Of a stretch of DNA of 64,000 bases, positions 1 to 9,040 are shown one piece after another. Under the pieces are notes generated by a model, which saw only the letters and a list, made by a program, of their open reading frames with translations, had not been told where the DNA came from and did not search any database. The stretch is from assembly GCA_046533095.1 (NCBI GenBank), contig JAJQRA010000038.1, positions 247,832-311,831 on the forward strand, in the 5' to 3' direction. Origin of the DNA: ZAX-1 sp046533095 (GTDB lineage Bacteria; Bacillota; Clostridia; Lachnospirales; Lachnospiraceae). The first letter of the stretch is position 1. Every line of letters begins with the position of its first letter. Both the position numbers and the translations under genes were made by a program.

Positions 1-720
1 TTTATTATGGTTGCAATGGATCAAATCTGTAATCAAATGGCAAAGATTACTTATATGTCAGGTGGACAGGCGCATGTGCCGATGGTCATTCGATGCCCGA
101 TTGGTGGCGGACGTAGTTCAGCGGCGCAGCATTCGCAGTCATTTCATGCTTGGATGGCACATTGCCCGGGACTAAAAATAGCAGTTCCTTCAACGGCAGC
201 AGAGGCTAAGGGACTGCTAAAGACAGCAATTAGAGATAACAATCCGGTTATGTTCTTTGAGCATAAAATGCTATATACCGTTAAGTTTGATGTGCCGGAA
301 GATGAGGATTATACCATTCCATTTGGCGTAGTAAGAAAAGTATCGGAAGGGAGCGATATCACGGTTGTTACGAACTCCATTATGACCATTAAGGCTGAAA
401 AGGCAATTAATAAACTAAAAACCGAGGGAGTTAGCGTAGAACACATTGATCTTAGAACGATAGTTCCACTAGATACCGATGCAATCATCCAGTCCGTTAA
501 AAAGACGGGAAAGCTGCTTATTGTTGATGAAGGTCATGAGTCATTTGGAATAAGTGGCGAGATTGCCGTTCGGATTATGCCGGAATTATTTTATGATTTG
601 GAAGCACCGATTATGAGGCTTGGTACTGCAGATGTGCCATTGCCATTTAGTCCGGCATTGGAATTTCCATTGATTCCGGATGATAAGAAGATATATGCAG
701 CAATTAAGAAGATGCTATAG
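1..720 (+). CDS. 2-oxoacid/acetoin dehydrogenase E1 component, beta subunit (5' partial)
   Basis: C-terminal part of the E1 beta subunit of a thiamine-diphosphate-dependent dehydrogenase complex. The frame is open through base 1, so the start lies outside the window. With E1 alpha it decarboxylates a 2-oxoacid or cleaves acetoin and transfers the acyl unit to the lipoyl arm of E2. The visible part holds the family pattern VAMDQICNQMAKI near its start and a transketolase C-terminal domain with IVDEGHESFG. It ends 14 bases before E2, with a GGAGG site between them. The set E1 beta, E2, lipoyl-E3 resembles clostridial acetoin dehydrogenase (acoB, acoC, acoL). Since E1 alpha is not visible, pyruvate or another 2-oxoacid remains possible as the substrate. 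Confidence 0.88.
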   Translation, partial: FIMVAMDQICNQMAKITYMSGGQAHVPMVIRCPIGGGRSSAAQHSQSFHAWMAHCPGLKIAVPSTAAEAKGLLKTAIRDNNPVMFFEHKMLYTVKFDVPEDEDYTIPFGVVRKVSEGSDITVVTNSIMTIKAEKAINKLKTEGVSVEHIDLRTIVPLDTDAIIQSVKKTGKLLIVDEGHESFGISGEIAVRIMPELFYDLEAPIMRLGTADVPLPFSPALEFPLIPDDKKIYAAIKKML

Positions 721-734
721 GGAGGTAAGATGAA

Positions 735-2078
735 ATGGCAGAAGTGATCACGATGCCCAAGTTAGGGTTTAACATGGACGAAGGCCAACTTGTTCGCTGG
801 ACAAAGAAGGTAGGCGAAGAAGTAAAAAAGGGTGAAGTGCTTTTTGAGATCAATACAGATAAGACGACTATGCCGGTGGAAGCTACTTTAGATGGTGTCT
901 TACTTAAGACGATGTTAGAAGAAATGGAGTTTGCTGATGTATTTACACCAATAGCGGTAATCGGGGCGAAAGAAGAGGACGCAGACGAAATTCTTGCAAA
1001 TGCAGGAAGAAGTGGCGATAGCGCAGTAGTAGCGGCGACAGAAGCAGTAGAAGAGGTCGGGAAAGCAGCGGAGGCGATAGTAGACGTAAATAGGTCAATA
1101 GCGGATATAAAATTAACCCCAAAGGCTAAAAAATTGATCAAGGACGAAGGGCTTGATCCTGCAGCTTTCGCTGATCTAAAGGGAACAGGATATGAAGGCG
1201 GAATAACCGCAAAAGATATCAAAGCATCGCCGCTTGCTAAAAAGGTTGCAGATAAAAACGGCATTGACCTTTCTGCTGTTGTGGGAAGTGGAATCGGCGG
1301 AAAAATAATGAAAGACGATGTTGTTAAGTTTAAACCACAGGCACCAAGCAATCAAGCGCAGGAAGAATCTTCTAGTATGGATAAGCAAGTATTAGAGGTA
1401 ATGCCATACAAGGGAATTAGAAAAATCATAGGGGAGAAACTGGCAGGAAGCAAATTTAGTGCGCCACATCTATACTTTACGGATTCAATTGATACAACCA
1501 ATATGACTGCATTTAGAAAGCAGATGAATGAAGTTTCAGAGCGTAAGATTACAGTGTCGGATATCTTGGTATATGCAACGAGCAAGGCACTTACAAAGTT
1601 CCCTGGAATCAATACTTCTTTGGTGGATGGAGAAATAATTACATATAAAAGTACGAATGTAGGTGTTGCAGTTGCAGGCGCGAATGGGCTGATTGTTCCG
1701 GTCATTAAGAATGTACAAGAAAAGTCGCTTACAAAAGTTTCTGAAGAAAATAGAGAATTAGTCGATAGGGCCAAAGAAGGAAAACTAAAACCAGAAGAAT
1801 ATGTAGGAGGAACGTTTTCTATATCGAATCTTGGAATGTTTGGAATTGGAAACTTTACGGCGATCATCAATCCGCCGGAGTCGGCAATCCTAGCAGTTAG
1901 TTCCGTTCGAAAGACGCCGGTTGTAATTACAGAAAATGAGGAAGACAAGGTTTTGATTAGACCGATGATGAATGTTCAGCTTACGGTAGATCACAGGCTT
2001 ATTGATGGATTATTGGCGGCGCAGTTTGTAGCGTATTTGAAAGAACTTCTTGAAAATCCACTTAAGATATTGATATAG
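735..2078 (+). CDS. Dihydrolipoamide acyltransferase (E2) of 2-oxoacid/acetoin dehydrogenase complex
   Basis: E2 core protein of 447 residues that carries the acyl group on a lipoyl lysine and passes it to CoA. An N-terminal lipoyl domain covers about residues 1-78, with the lipoylated lysine in DKTTM (K43). Two successive peripheral subunit-binding motifs follow, at about 127-163 and 165-199; most E2 proteins have one. The catalytic domain runs from about 220 and ends with the DHRLIDG motif (H420, D424). The start has a GGAGG site about 10 bases upstream. The gene lies between E1 beta and E3, 16 bases before the latter. Family assignment is firm. The substrate, acetoin as in acoC or a 2-oxoacid, is inferred only from the operon pattern. 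Confidence 0.9.
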   Translation: MAEVITMPKLGFNMDEGQLVRWTKKVGEEVKKGEVLFEINTDKTTMPVEATLDGVLLKTMLEEMEFADVFTPIAVIGAKEEDADEILANAGRSGDSAVVAATEAVEEVGKAAEAIVDVNRSIADIKLTPKAKKLIKDEGLDPAAFADLKGTGYEGGITAKDIKASPLAKKVADKNGIDLSAVVGSGIGGKIMKDDVVKFKPQAPSNQAQEESSSMDKQVLEVMPYKGIRKIIGEKLAGSKFSAPHLYFTDSIDTTNMTAFRKQMNEVSERKITVSDILVYATSKALTKFPGINTSLVDGEIITYKSTNVGVAVAGANGLIVPVIKNVQEKSLTKVSEENRELVDRAKEGKLKPEEYVGGTFSISNLGMFGIGNFTAIINPPESAILAVSSVRKTPVVITENEEDKVLIRPMMNVQLTVDHRLIDGLLAAQFVAYLKELLENPLKILI

Positions 2079-2094
2079 AAGAGAGGTAGATGAA

Positions 2095-3840
2095 ATGGCA
2101 GAAATAATTATAATGCCTAAGCTGGGTTTTAATATGGATGAAGGCGAGCTGGTGAAATGGCATAAAAGCGTTGGCGATACGGTTAGAAAGGGCGAGGTGC
2201 TATTTGAGATAAATACGGATAAAACAACGATGCCGGTAGAAGCGACGGCTGATGGAATCGTTCTTAAGATTCTTCTTAATGAAGGAAATGCAGCTGATGT
2301 ATTTACACCAATCGCAGTGATAGGCGAAGCAGGAGAAGATGCAGATGCAATCCTTTCAGGAAAGAATGCAGATGCGGCAGCACCAAAAGATGGGACTAAG
2401 ACAGTAGGAGGAGAGGGAGAAAAAGGTAAAAAAGAAGGTCAAAAAGAAGTGGCAGATCATGGCAGTTATGATTATGAAATTATCGTAATCGGAGCTGGAC
2501 CAGGTGGATATGAAACGGCTATAAAAGCGGCACAGCTAGGCAAGAAAACGGCGATCGTCGAGGAGAAGCATTTTGGTGGCGTCTGCCTTAATGAAGGCTG
2601 TATCCCGACAAAGACGCTCATAAGAACAGCGAATCTTTATCATGAGATGAAAGAGTCAAGCAACTTTGCGATTACGGGCATAGACCTATCAAAAATTGAT
2701 GTAGATATGAAGAAGCTGCAAGAGCGAAAGAAGTCCGTTGTAAATACGCTTGTTGGTGGCGTGCAGGGGCTACTAAGAAAAAATAAGGTCCATATCATCA
2801 ATGGGCATGGAGAATTTGTAGATGTCCATACGATAAAGGTTGCAGATAAGGCTTACACAGCAGAAAACTTTATCATTGCGACGGGGTCGTCAGTCTTTAT
2901 GCCACCATTCATCCCGATTGAAAATAGTGACAATGTAATAACAAGCAAAGAGGCCCTTGATGTTGATAAGAAGCCTGAATCAGTTGCAATCATAGGCGGT
3001 GGAGTGATCGGGATCGAGTTTGCCCATGTATTTTCAACGCTAGGAGCGAAGGTTACCGTGTTAGAGCTTATGGAACATATTATGCCAATGGTAGATGAAG
3101 AAGTCTCAGGAATGGTGAAAGCTCGTTTACAAAAAAATGGTGTTAAAATCTATAACACGGCTAAGGTTTCTAAGGTTAAGGACAATGCGGTAATCTATGA
3201 ATTTGATGGCAAAGAAGAGAAGATAGAAGCAAAGATGATCCTTATGGCAGTTGGTAGAATTCCAAATACGCAAGGGCTTAACGCAGAAGGGATCGGAATT
3301 GAGTTTGATAGAAAAGCGATTAAGGTAGATGCGTTCTTAAGAACTAACATTCCAAATATTTATGCAATCGGTGATGTGAATGCAAAAGTAATGCTTGCAC
3401 ATGTTGCGTCCCATGAAGGATTTGTAGCGGTAGAAGATATTTGCGGACATGCCCACCCAATGAGGTATGACAGAATTCCATCGTGCATATATCTTGATCC
3501 GGAGGTTGCAAGTATTGGGCTTACCCAAAAGCAGGCAAAAGGAAAAGGGATTGAGGTTTCAATCGGCAGATTCCCTATGATGGCGAATGGAAAGTCGCTT
3601 GTAGAAGGCGATACGGATGGGATTGCGAAAGTAATTATCGACAAGGAATTAGGCGAAATACTAGGCGTTCACTTATATGGCAAGCATGTTACAGATATGA
3701 TTAGCGAAATAGCGGTTGCAATGTCGCTAGAAGCTACTGCAGAGGAAGTTCTAAGCGCTATCCATCCACATCCGACGGTATCGGAAGCAATCGGCGAGGG
3801 ATTTATGTCAGCATTTTACGGAAAATCAATTAATAGCTGA
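2095..3840 (+). CDS. Dihydrolipoamide dehydrogenase (E3) with N-terminal lipoyl domain
   Basis: FAD-dependent E3 that reoxidises dihydrolipoyl groups with NAD+. The 581 residues start with a lipoyl domain (about 1-78, lysine K43 in DKTTM) nearly identical in its first part to that of the neighbouring E2. A Gly/Lys/Glu-rich linker to about 122 follows, then the flavoprotein proper: FAD-binding GAGPGG (133-138), the redox disulfide in GGVCLNEGCIP (C164, C169), an NAD site beginning IIGGGVIGIEF, and the C-terminal HPHPTVSEA motif with the catalytic His. Plain E3 proteins are near 470 residues, so the extra length is the lipoyl arm, as in clostridial AcoL-type E3. An AGAGGTAG site precedes the ATG. 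The copied lipoyl domain suggests duplication within the operon. Confidence 0.92.
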   Translation: MAEIIIMPKLGFNMDEGELVKWHKSVGDTVRKGEVLFEINTDKTTMPVEATADGIVLKILLNEGNAADVFTPIAVIGEAGEDADAILSGKNADAAAPKDGTKTVGGEGEKGKKEGQKEVADHGSYDYEIIVIGAGPGGYETAIKAAQLGKKTAIVEEKHFGGVCLNEGCIPTKTLIRTANLYHEMKESSNFAITGIDLSKIDVDMKKLQERKKSVVNTLVGGVQGLLRKNKVHIINGHGEFVDVHTIKVADKAYTAENFIIATGSSVFMPPFIPIENSDNVITSKEALDVDKKPESVAIIGGGVIGIEFAHVFSTLGAKVTVLELMEHIMPMVDEEVSGMVKARLQKNGVKIYNTAKVSKVKDNAVIYEFDGKEEKIEAKMILMAVGRIPNTQGLNAEGIGIEFDRKAIKVDAFLRTNIPNIYAIGDVNAKVMLAHVASHEGFVAVEDICGHAHPMRYDRIPSCIYLDPEVASIGLTQKQAKGKGIEVSIGRFPMMANGKSLVEGDTDGIAKVIIDKELGEILGVHLYGKHVTDMISEIAVAMSLEATAEEVLSAIHPHPTVSEAIGEGFMSAFYGKSINS

Positions 3841-3915
3841 TACAGGAAAGTATAACCTTTAATATTTAAATGCTCTGGCTGTCTATACATAAAAGAGCCT
3901 AGAAAGGAAAGAAGC

Positions 3916-5031
3916 ATGAAAGAGCTAATGATTAAGCCGAGCCTATATCGTTTTTCTAAGGCAGAAGAATTTGCAAAGGAATTCAATGTAGGTGAAGGTG
4001 ATTTGGTAATTTCCAATGAATATATCTATCAACCATATTTTGGAAGTTTGAATCTAAAATGTGATACCTTATTTCAAGAAAAATATGGAATGGGCGAGCC
4101 AACAGATGAGATGGTGGAAGCCATATGGGCTGATATTAAAAAGCCTTATAAGAGGATTATTGCGATAGGCGGAGGGACAGTAATTGATATCTCAAAACTA
4201 TTTGCGCTAGAAACAGTTTCACCAGTTCTTGATCTTTATGATGGCAAAATTCCAGCGGTTAAGAAGAGGGAGCTTATTCTAGTTCCTACAACTTGTGGAA
4301 CAGGCAGCGAGGCTACAAATATCTCAATACTTGCACTTATAAGCAGGGGAACGAAGAAAGGCCTTGCGGTGAACGAGATGTATGCCGATCATGCAGTTCT
4401 CATTCCAGAGCTGCTTGGTGGATTGCCATTTGGTGTATTTGCGACAAGTTCAATTGATGCACTCATTCACGCAGTAGAATCTAGCCTGTCTCCAAATGGA
4501 AATGAAACAACTAGAATGTTTGGATACAAGGCGATAGAGAAGATACTAAAAGGATATATCACGATTGCAAAGGAAGGAAAAGATGCAAGGATTCCATTGC
4601 TCCATGATTTCTTAATTGCAAGTACATATGCGGGAATTGCTTTTGGAAATGCAGGATGTGCGGCAGTTCACGCACTAAGCTACCCGCTTGGCGCAATACA
4701 TCATGTACCACATGGCGAGGCAAATTACGCAGTGTTTACAGGTGTCATGAAAAACTACATGGAAATGAAGACAGATGGAGAGATTGCAAAACTCAATCAT
4801 TTTATCGCAGAGATCTTAGGCTGCAACGTAGCAGGCGTCTATGATGAATTAGAGAAGCTATTGAATGTAATGATACAAAAGAAACCCTTAAGCGCGTATG
4901 GAATGAAAGAAGAAGAAATACAAGAATTTACAGACTCAGTCATAGAAAATCAACAAAGGCTGCTGGCAAATAATTTTGTACCATTTGATAGAGATAGAAT
5001 CGTTAAAGTTTACACAGAGCTATACAAATAA
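3916..5031 (+). CDS. 4-hydroxybutyrate dehydrogenase (iron-type alcohol dehydrogenase family)
   Basis: Iron-containing alcohol dehydrogenase family protein of 371 residues, most likely interconverting succinate semialdehyde and 4-hydroxybutyrate with NAD(H). It shows the nucleotide loop GGGTVID (85-91), the PTTCGTGSEATN motif, and metal ligands in the usual spacing: D181 and H185 in DALIH, H252, and H266 fourteen residues on. The family alone does not fix the substrate. The assignment rests on its place 14 bases upstream of 4-hydroxybutyryl-CoA dehydratase and in the same run as the CoA-transferase, as in 4-aminobutyrate and succinate fermenters. An AAAGGAAAG site lies upstream of the ATG. 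It follows E3 by 75 bases with no clear terminator, so read-through from the dehydrogenase operon is plausible. Confidence 0.85.
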   Translation: MKELMIKPSLYRFSKAEEFAKEFNVGEGDLVISNEYIYQPYFGSLNLKCDTLFQEKYGMGEPTDEMVEAIWADIKKPYKRIIAIGGGTVIDISKLFALETVSPVLDLYDGKIPAVKKRELILVPTTCGTGSEATNISILALISRGTKKGLAVNEMYADHAVLIPELLGGLPFGVFATSSIDALIHAVESSLSPNGNETTRMFGYKAIEKILKGYITIAKEGKDARIPLLHDFLIASTYAGIAFGNAGCAAVHALSYPLGAIHHVPHGEANYAVFTGVMKNYMEMKTDGEIAKLNHFIAEILGCNVAGVYDELEKLLNVMIQKKPLSAYGMKEEEIQEFTDSVIENQQRLLANNFVPFDRDRIVKVYTELYK

Positions 5032-5045
5032 AGGAGGAAGTAATT

Positions 5046-6497
5046 ATGGCGCTTATGACAGGCGAGCAATATATAGAAAGTATTAGAAAATTGAATATGG
5101 AAATTTATTTATTTGGCAAGAGAATTGAGAATCCGGTAGATGATCCAATCTTACGTCCAGGGCTTAACTCGGTTAGAGAGACTTATTGTGTGGCACAAGA
5201 TCCAAACTATGCAGAGCTTATGACAGTGGTATCGCCTTATACAGGAAAGAAAATTAATCGTTTTTCACATATCCACCAAAGCACAGATGACCTTAAGAAT
5301 AAGGTCAAGATGCAGAGGCTTCTTGGACAAAGGACAGCGGCCTGTTTTCAGCGTTGCGTGGGGATGGATGCTTTTAACGCAATCTTTTCTACAACCTTTG
5401 AAATAGATAGGCAATATAACACGAACTATCATGATAATTTCAAAAAATTCATGGTTTACTGTCAAGACAATGATCTGACGGTAGATGGAGCGATGACAGA
5501 TCCAAAGGGCGATCGATCCAAAACGCCGCATGATCAAGAAGATCCGGATATGTATCTAAGAGTTGTAGAAAGAAGGGAGGATGGCATCGTAGTTCGTGGG
5601 GCTAAGGCGCATCAAACAGGTATGAATAACTCGCATGAAGTGATCGTAATGCCTACGGTAGCAATGGGTCCAGATGATAAGGATTATGCTGTTTCCTTTG
5701 CAGTACCTACAGATGCAAAGAACCTACTGATGATTATTGGCCGTCAATCTTGTGATACGAGAAAGCTAGAGGGAAGTGACTTAGATGTAGGCAATGCAGA
5801 ATTTGGTGGTGTTGAGGCACTTGTTGTATTTGATGATGTATTTGTTCCAAATGATAGGATCTTCATGGATGGGGAGACTGATTTTGCCGGTATGCTTGTC
5901 GAGCGGTTTGCAGGATATCATCGTCAATCATACGGAGGATGTAAGGTGGGCGTTGGCGATGTCTTAATTGGAGCGGCGGCAGTTGCGGCTGACTATAATG
6001 GCGTTTCGAAAGCTTCCCATATTAAAGATAAGCTAATTGAGATGACACACCTAAATGAAACGTTATATTGCTGTGGGATTGCATGTTCTTCAGAAGGGCA
6101 AGCGACAGAGAGTGGTGCGTATATGATTGACTTGCTTCTTGCAAATGTATGTAAGCAAAATGTAACGCGTTTCCCATATGAGATCGTACGCCTTGCTGAA
6201 GATATCGCAGGTGGGGTCGTTGTTACAGCACCATCTGAGAAGGATTTTAGAGATGAAAAAGTGGGCAAGTATGTTGATAAATATCTAAGAGGCGTGGCAA
6301 ATGTATCCACAGAGAATAGGCTAAAGATTTTAAGGCTTATCGAGAACCTTGCACTTGGAACAGCGGCAGTTGGGTATCGTACAGAGTCAATGCATGGTGC
6401 AGGCTCACCGCAAGCACAGCGTGTCATGATTCAAAGGCAAGGGAATATAGGGTTTAAGAAAGGGCTAGCGAAAGCGATTGCCCATATCGAAGAATGA
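5046..6497 (+). CDS. abfD: 4-hydroxybutyryl-CoA dehydratase / vinylacetyl-CoA delta-isomerase
   Basis: Radical-type dehydratase of 483 residues converting 4-hydroxybutyryl-CoA to crotonyl-CoA, with FAD and an unusual [4Fe-4S] cluster. The cluster ligands known from the Clostridium aminobutyricum enzyme are visible with matching spacing: C100 and C104 (ACFQRC), H292 (GYHRQS) and C299 (YGGCKVG). Length and N-terminus (MALMTGEQYIESIRKLN) are typical. An AAAGGAGG site sits just upstream of the ATG. It lies between the dehydrogenase and a NifU-like scaffold, in the order expected for conversion of 4-hydroxybutyrate towards crotonyl-CoA and butyrate. The enzyme is oxygen-sensitive, which fits a strict anaerobe. 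Confidence in the function is high because the whole ligand set is present. Confidence 0.96.
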   Translation: MALMTGEQYIESIRKLNMEIYLFGKRIENPVDDPILRPGLNSVRETYCVAQDPNYAELMTVVSPYTGKKINRFSHIHQSTDDLKNKVKMQRLLGQRTAACFQRCVGMDAFNAIFSTTFEIDRQYNTNYHDNFKKFMVYCQDNDLTVDGAMTDPKGDRSKTPHDQEDPDMYLRVVERREDGIVVRGAKAHQTGMNNSHEVIVMPTVAMGPDDKDYAVSFAVPTDAKNLLMIIGRQSCDTRKLEGSDLDVGNAEFGGVEALVVFDDVFVPNDRIFMDGETDFAGMLVERFAGYHRQSYGGCKVGVGDVLIGAAAVAADYNGVSKASHIKDKLIEMTHLNETLYCCGIACSSEGQATESGAYMIDLLLANVCKQNVTRFPYEIVRLAEDIAGGVVVTAPSEKDFRDEKVGKYVDKYLRGVANVSTENRLKILRLIENLALGTAAVGYRTESMHGAGSPQAQRVMIQRQGNIGFKKGLAKAIAHIEE

Positions 6498-6510
6498 GGT
6501 GGGGACATAA

Positions 6511-6798
6511 TTGATTCATATTGAAGATATTCAAAAAGTCCTAGATGAGAAAGTAAGGCCGGAGCTTTCTTCTCATGGCGGAGACATAGAGGTAATAGAA
6601 CTACAGGAAGACACTTTAAAAGTCCGCATGAAAGGGCAGTGCAGTGGCTGCCCTTCTGCGAGCATCACAATGGAGCAGCTAGTAGAAGCTAAGATAAAAG
6701 AAGCATTCTCCGGCATTAAGACGGTTGCGGTCATTAACGGGGTCAGCGATGCGCTCATAGAGGAAGCGAGGGCAGTCCTGCAAAGGCGCCGCCGATAA
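6511..6798 (+). CDS. NifU C-terminal-domain (Nfu-type) Fe-S scaffold protein
   Basis: Small protein of 95 residues matching the NifU C-terminal domain, which carries and hands on Fe-S clusters through a CxxC pair, seen here as CSGCPSA. It starts at a TTG with a GAGGTGGGG site upstream, 13 bases after the dehydratase gene. Its position between two 4-hydroxybutyrate genes suggests a role in maturing the [4Fe-4S] dehydratase next to it; this is inference. A link with the nif cluster 31 kb away is possible but not shown. Oddly, its last codons (RRR and stop) lie inside the first copy of a 56-base tandem repeat, so the C-terminus may be a product of repeat growth. Confidence 0.85.
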   Translation: MIHIEDIQKVLDEKVRPELSSHGGDIEVIELQEDTLKVRMKGQCSGCPSASITMEQLVEAKIKEAFSGIKTVAVINGVSDALIEEARAVLQRRRR

Positions 6799-6938
6799 GA
6801 TGCGAAGCGATTCATAGATAAGGCGCCAAAGGTGACACCAGCCTCCGCCGATAAGATGCGAAGCGATTCATAGATAAGGCGCCAAAGGTGACGCCAGCCT
6901 CTGCCGATAAGATGCGAAGCGATTCATAGATAAGGGTT
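6791..6938 (+). repeat. 56-base tandem repeat, about 2.6 copies
   Basis: A 56-base unit beginning GCCGATAAGATGCG starts at 6791, 6847 and 6903. The first two copies are nearly identical over their full length and the third breaks off after about 35 bases. Within each unit the half GCCGATAAGATGCGAAGCGATTC is followed by GATAAGGCGCC. The array begins in the last codons of the NifU-like gene and fills half of the gap before the CoA-transferase gene. No function is evident. Confidence 0.9.
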
Positions 6939-7050
6939 AAAGGCCCATGGATTAGCTAGCGAGCATGTTTTCGATGGCGTTGGCGGGTTATAAGGCTGAA
7001 AGGTCACTGGATTAGCTACATAAAAAACAAATAAGAATGAGGAATTGCGG

Positions 7051-8349
7051 ATGAATTGGAAAGAAGAGTACGCTGAGAAAATATGCAGTGCCAAGGATGC
7101 GCTATCGCATATAAAATCAGGGGATAGGGTAGTGGTGGCACATGCGTGTAGCGAACCTACAAAATTGATTGACACGATGGTGGAGTTTGCAGAAGAATAT
7201 GACTATAAAGATGTGGAGCTTATTCATATGGTACCGATGGGAAATGCACCTTATTGCCATCCCAAAATGAAAGAGCGTTTTAGACACAATGCACTCTTTG
7301 TGGGGTCGGCAACAAAGGAAGCAGTTGCAGATAACAGAGCGGATTTTACAACAATATTCTTTTCTGAAGTACCTGATTTAATAAGGGGCGAGTTAAGGCC
7401 GGATGTTGTACTTTTGCAGCTTAGTACACCAGATGAGCATGGGTATTGCTCTTTTGGGGCATCTTGTGACTATACAAAGCCTGCAACTGAAGTTGCAGAT
7501 GTAAAAATAGCACAGATCAATGAAAAAGTGCCAAGAACGATGGGGGATAATTTTATCCATATAAGCGAACTTGATTACGTCGTATTAGAAAATGCGCCGA
7601 TGATACAGCTTACGCCGCCTAAGATAGGAGATGCTCAAAGAAAAATAGGAGAAAATATAGCGTCTCTTGTAAAGGATAGAGATTGCCTACAACTCGGTAT
7701 CGGCGCGATTCCGGATGCGGTGCTGCTCTTCCTTAAAAATAAAAAAGACTTAGGGATCCACTCTGAGATGTTCTCAGATGGTGCTGTCGATTTAATAAAA
7801 GCAGGTGTAATCAACAATAAATATAAACAAATCGATAAAGGGCAGTGCGTTGCAACGTTCTTAATGGGGACAGATAAACTATATGATTATGTTGATAATA
7901 ATCCTACCGTTAAGATGATGCCGGTTGATTATGTAAATGATCCAAGGGTAATTTGCCAAAACGATCATGTGGTAGCAATTAATTCATGCGTTGAAGTTGA
8001 TCTTATGGGACAAGTTTGCTCAGAAGCAGTAGGCGATAAACAGATATCCGGAGTTGGTGGTCAAGTTGACTTTGTAAGAGGCGCAAAAATGAGCAAGGGG
8101 GGGAAAACCATTATTGCAATGCCGGCTACAGCTGCAAAAGGGACAATATCTAAGATAGTGCCTTATTTAGCAAAAGGAGCGCCTGTAACGACATCTAGAA
8201 ACGATGTTGACTATATTGTTACAGAGTATGGAATTGCAAAACTTCATGGAAAGACTCTTAGCGATAGGGCAAAAGCATTGATTGCAATCGCGGCACCAGA
8301 GTTTAGAGAAGATTTGGAAGCGGAATATACGAGAAGATTTGGCAAATAG
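7051..8349 (+). CDS. 4-hydroxybutyrate CoA-transferase
   Basis: Acetyl-CoA:4-hydroxybutyrate CoA-transferase of 432 residues, supplying 4-hydroxybutyryl-CoA to the dehydratase upstream. The fold is the acetyl-CoA hydrolase/transferase type. The catalytic glutamate is visible in GIHSEMFSDG (E239), with the oxyanion-hole and CoA-site pattern QLGIGAIPDAV just before it and GVGGQVDFVRGA later. I chose the ATG at 7051 because a GAGG site lies about eight bases upstream; a TTG two codons earlier would be too close to it. It is the last gene of the 4-hydroxybutyrate set and is separated from the NifU-like gene by 250 bases holding the 56-base repeats. Propionate or butyrate CoA-transferases of the same family are alternatives, but the context favours 4-hydroxybutyrate. 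Confidence 0.9.
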   Translation: MNWKEEYAEKICSAKDALSHIKSGDRVVVAHACSEPTKLIDTMVEFAEEYDYKDVELIHMVPMGNAPYCHPKMKERFRHNALFVGSATKEAVADNRADFTTIFFSEVPDLIRGELRPDVVLLQLSTPDEHGYCSFGASCDYTKPATEVADVKIAQINEKVPRTMGDNFIHISELDYVVLENAPMIQLTPPKIGDAQRKIGENIASLVKDRDCLQLGIGAIPDAVLLFLKNKKDLGIHSEMFSDGAVDLIKAGVINNKYKQIDKGQCVATFLMGTDKLYDYVDNNPTVKMMPVDYVNDPRVICQNDHVVAINSCVEVDLMGQVCSEAVGDKQISGVGGQVDFVRGAKMSKGGKTIIAMPATAAKGTISKIVPYLAKGAPVTTSRNDVDYIVTEYGIAKLHGKTLSDRAKALIAIAAPEFREDLEAEYTRRFGK

Positions 8350-8750
8350 GATATCTAGCTGTTTGCCTATCGTATGGAGGAAAATGACGTCATTCTTGTG
8401 CTGTCCCGCATGGGTTCAAACAGGGACCTATTCTGATTTTTTGCTCTAGTGCCCCGCCTTTACGGGCGGTGACCCATTTCTTGAAGTTTAGGTAGCGTTC
8501 ACTTATCTAGAGCCCCGCTTTTGCGGACTGGAGATCTCAATCGCTAAATATATATATTTGGTGTAATCACAAGGCTTCGCCTTGCTTTATGCGGATGTAT
8601 CTAAACGCAATCGCTTGCACAAAGTCAAATAAGCGAAACAAGTATAAGCAGGTTGTTTTTGAAAAATGGGTTAAATCTGCTACAATGGTTATTGGATGAT
8701 AAAAATGGAAATAAAAGAAATATTAAAAAAAAATAAAATTGTCCAAAGGT
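8350..8750. other. Intergenic region with several small hairpins, no gene seen
   Basis: No convincing gene follows the CoA-transferase here. The stretch holds small GC-rich hairpins: CCGCC/GGCGG near 8453-8470, a related CCCCGC...GCGG near 8511-8525, and CAAGGC-TTC-GCCTTG near 8571-8585. None is followed by a good run of T, so none is a clear terminator, although they may act as one together. Confidence 0.5.
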
Positions 8751-8751
8751 A

Positions 8752-8780
8752 TTTACTTTTATCAGAAAACATTGTATGAT
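8752..8780 (+). promoter_or_regulatory. Candidate promoter upstream of the Tad-like locus
   Basis: TTTACT (8752-8757), 17 bases, TATGAT (8775-8780). The surrounding bases, from GTATTTAC through GGCATATCTTATTTT, closely resemble those around the candidate promoter at 17565-17593 in front of the TadZ-like gene. That likeness supports a shared regulated promoter better than either match alone. Confidence 0.5.
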
Positions 8781-8916
8781 AGGCATATCTTATTTTCTAA
8801 TATACATAAACCGAGGAATAACTCCTATCTTTAGATTCAGAAATTCAAAAGAATTCCAATATGATTAATTTCAAACAATACAAAGAATTATTGAAACGAA
8901 AAAGAATCACCCCCAA

Positions 8917-9040
8917 GGGAACCGATCAAATCTAGAGGAAGCGATCAAAAGTGGGGAACCGATCAAAAGTGGGGAACCGATCAAAAGCAGGGGAACCGAT
9001 CAAACCCAGGGAAAGCGATCAAACACAGAGGAAATCAAAG
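8917..9040 (+). repeat. Minisatellite, 18-19 base unit, about 6 copies
   Basis: Units of the form GGGAACCGATCAAAAGTG follow one another with small variations (last bases GTG, CAG, CCAG, ACAGA). The two cleanest copies are identical and 18 bases apart, and in one frame would read GEPIKS. The frame is not kept across the array and no start or ribosome site is associated. It lies directly upstream of the small membrane protein gene at 9130. Confidence 0.85.

Noticed and set aside
704..1351. Long minus-strand frame opposite the E2 gene
   Set aside because: Antisense of a well-supported E2 gene; Ser/Pro/Ala-rich composition is typical of such shadow frames.
8917..9040. CRISPR-like array
   Set aside because: Units of 18 bases directly adjoin; there are no spacers.
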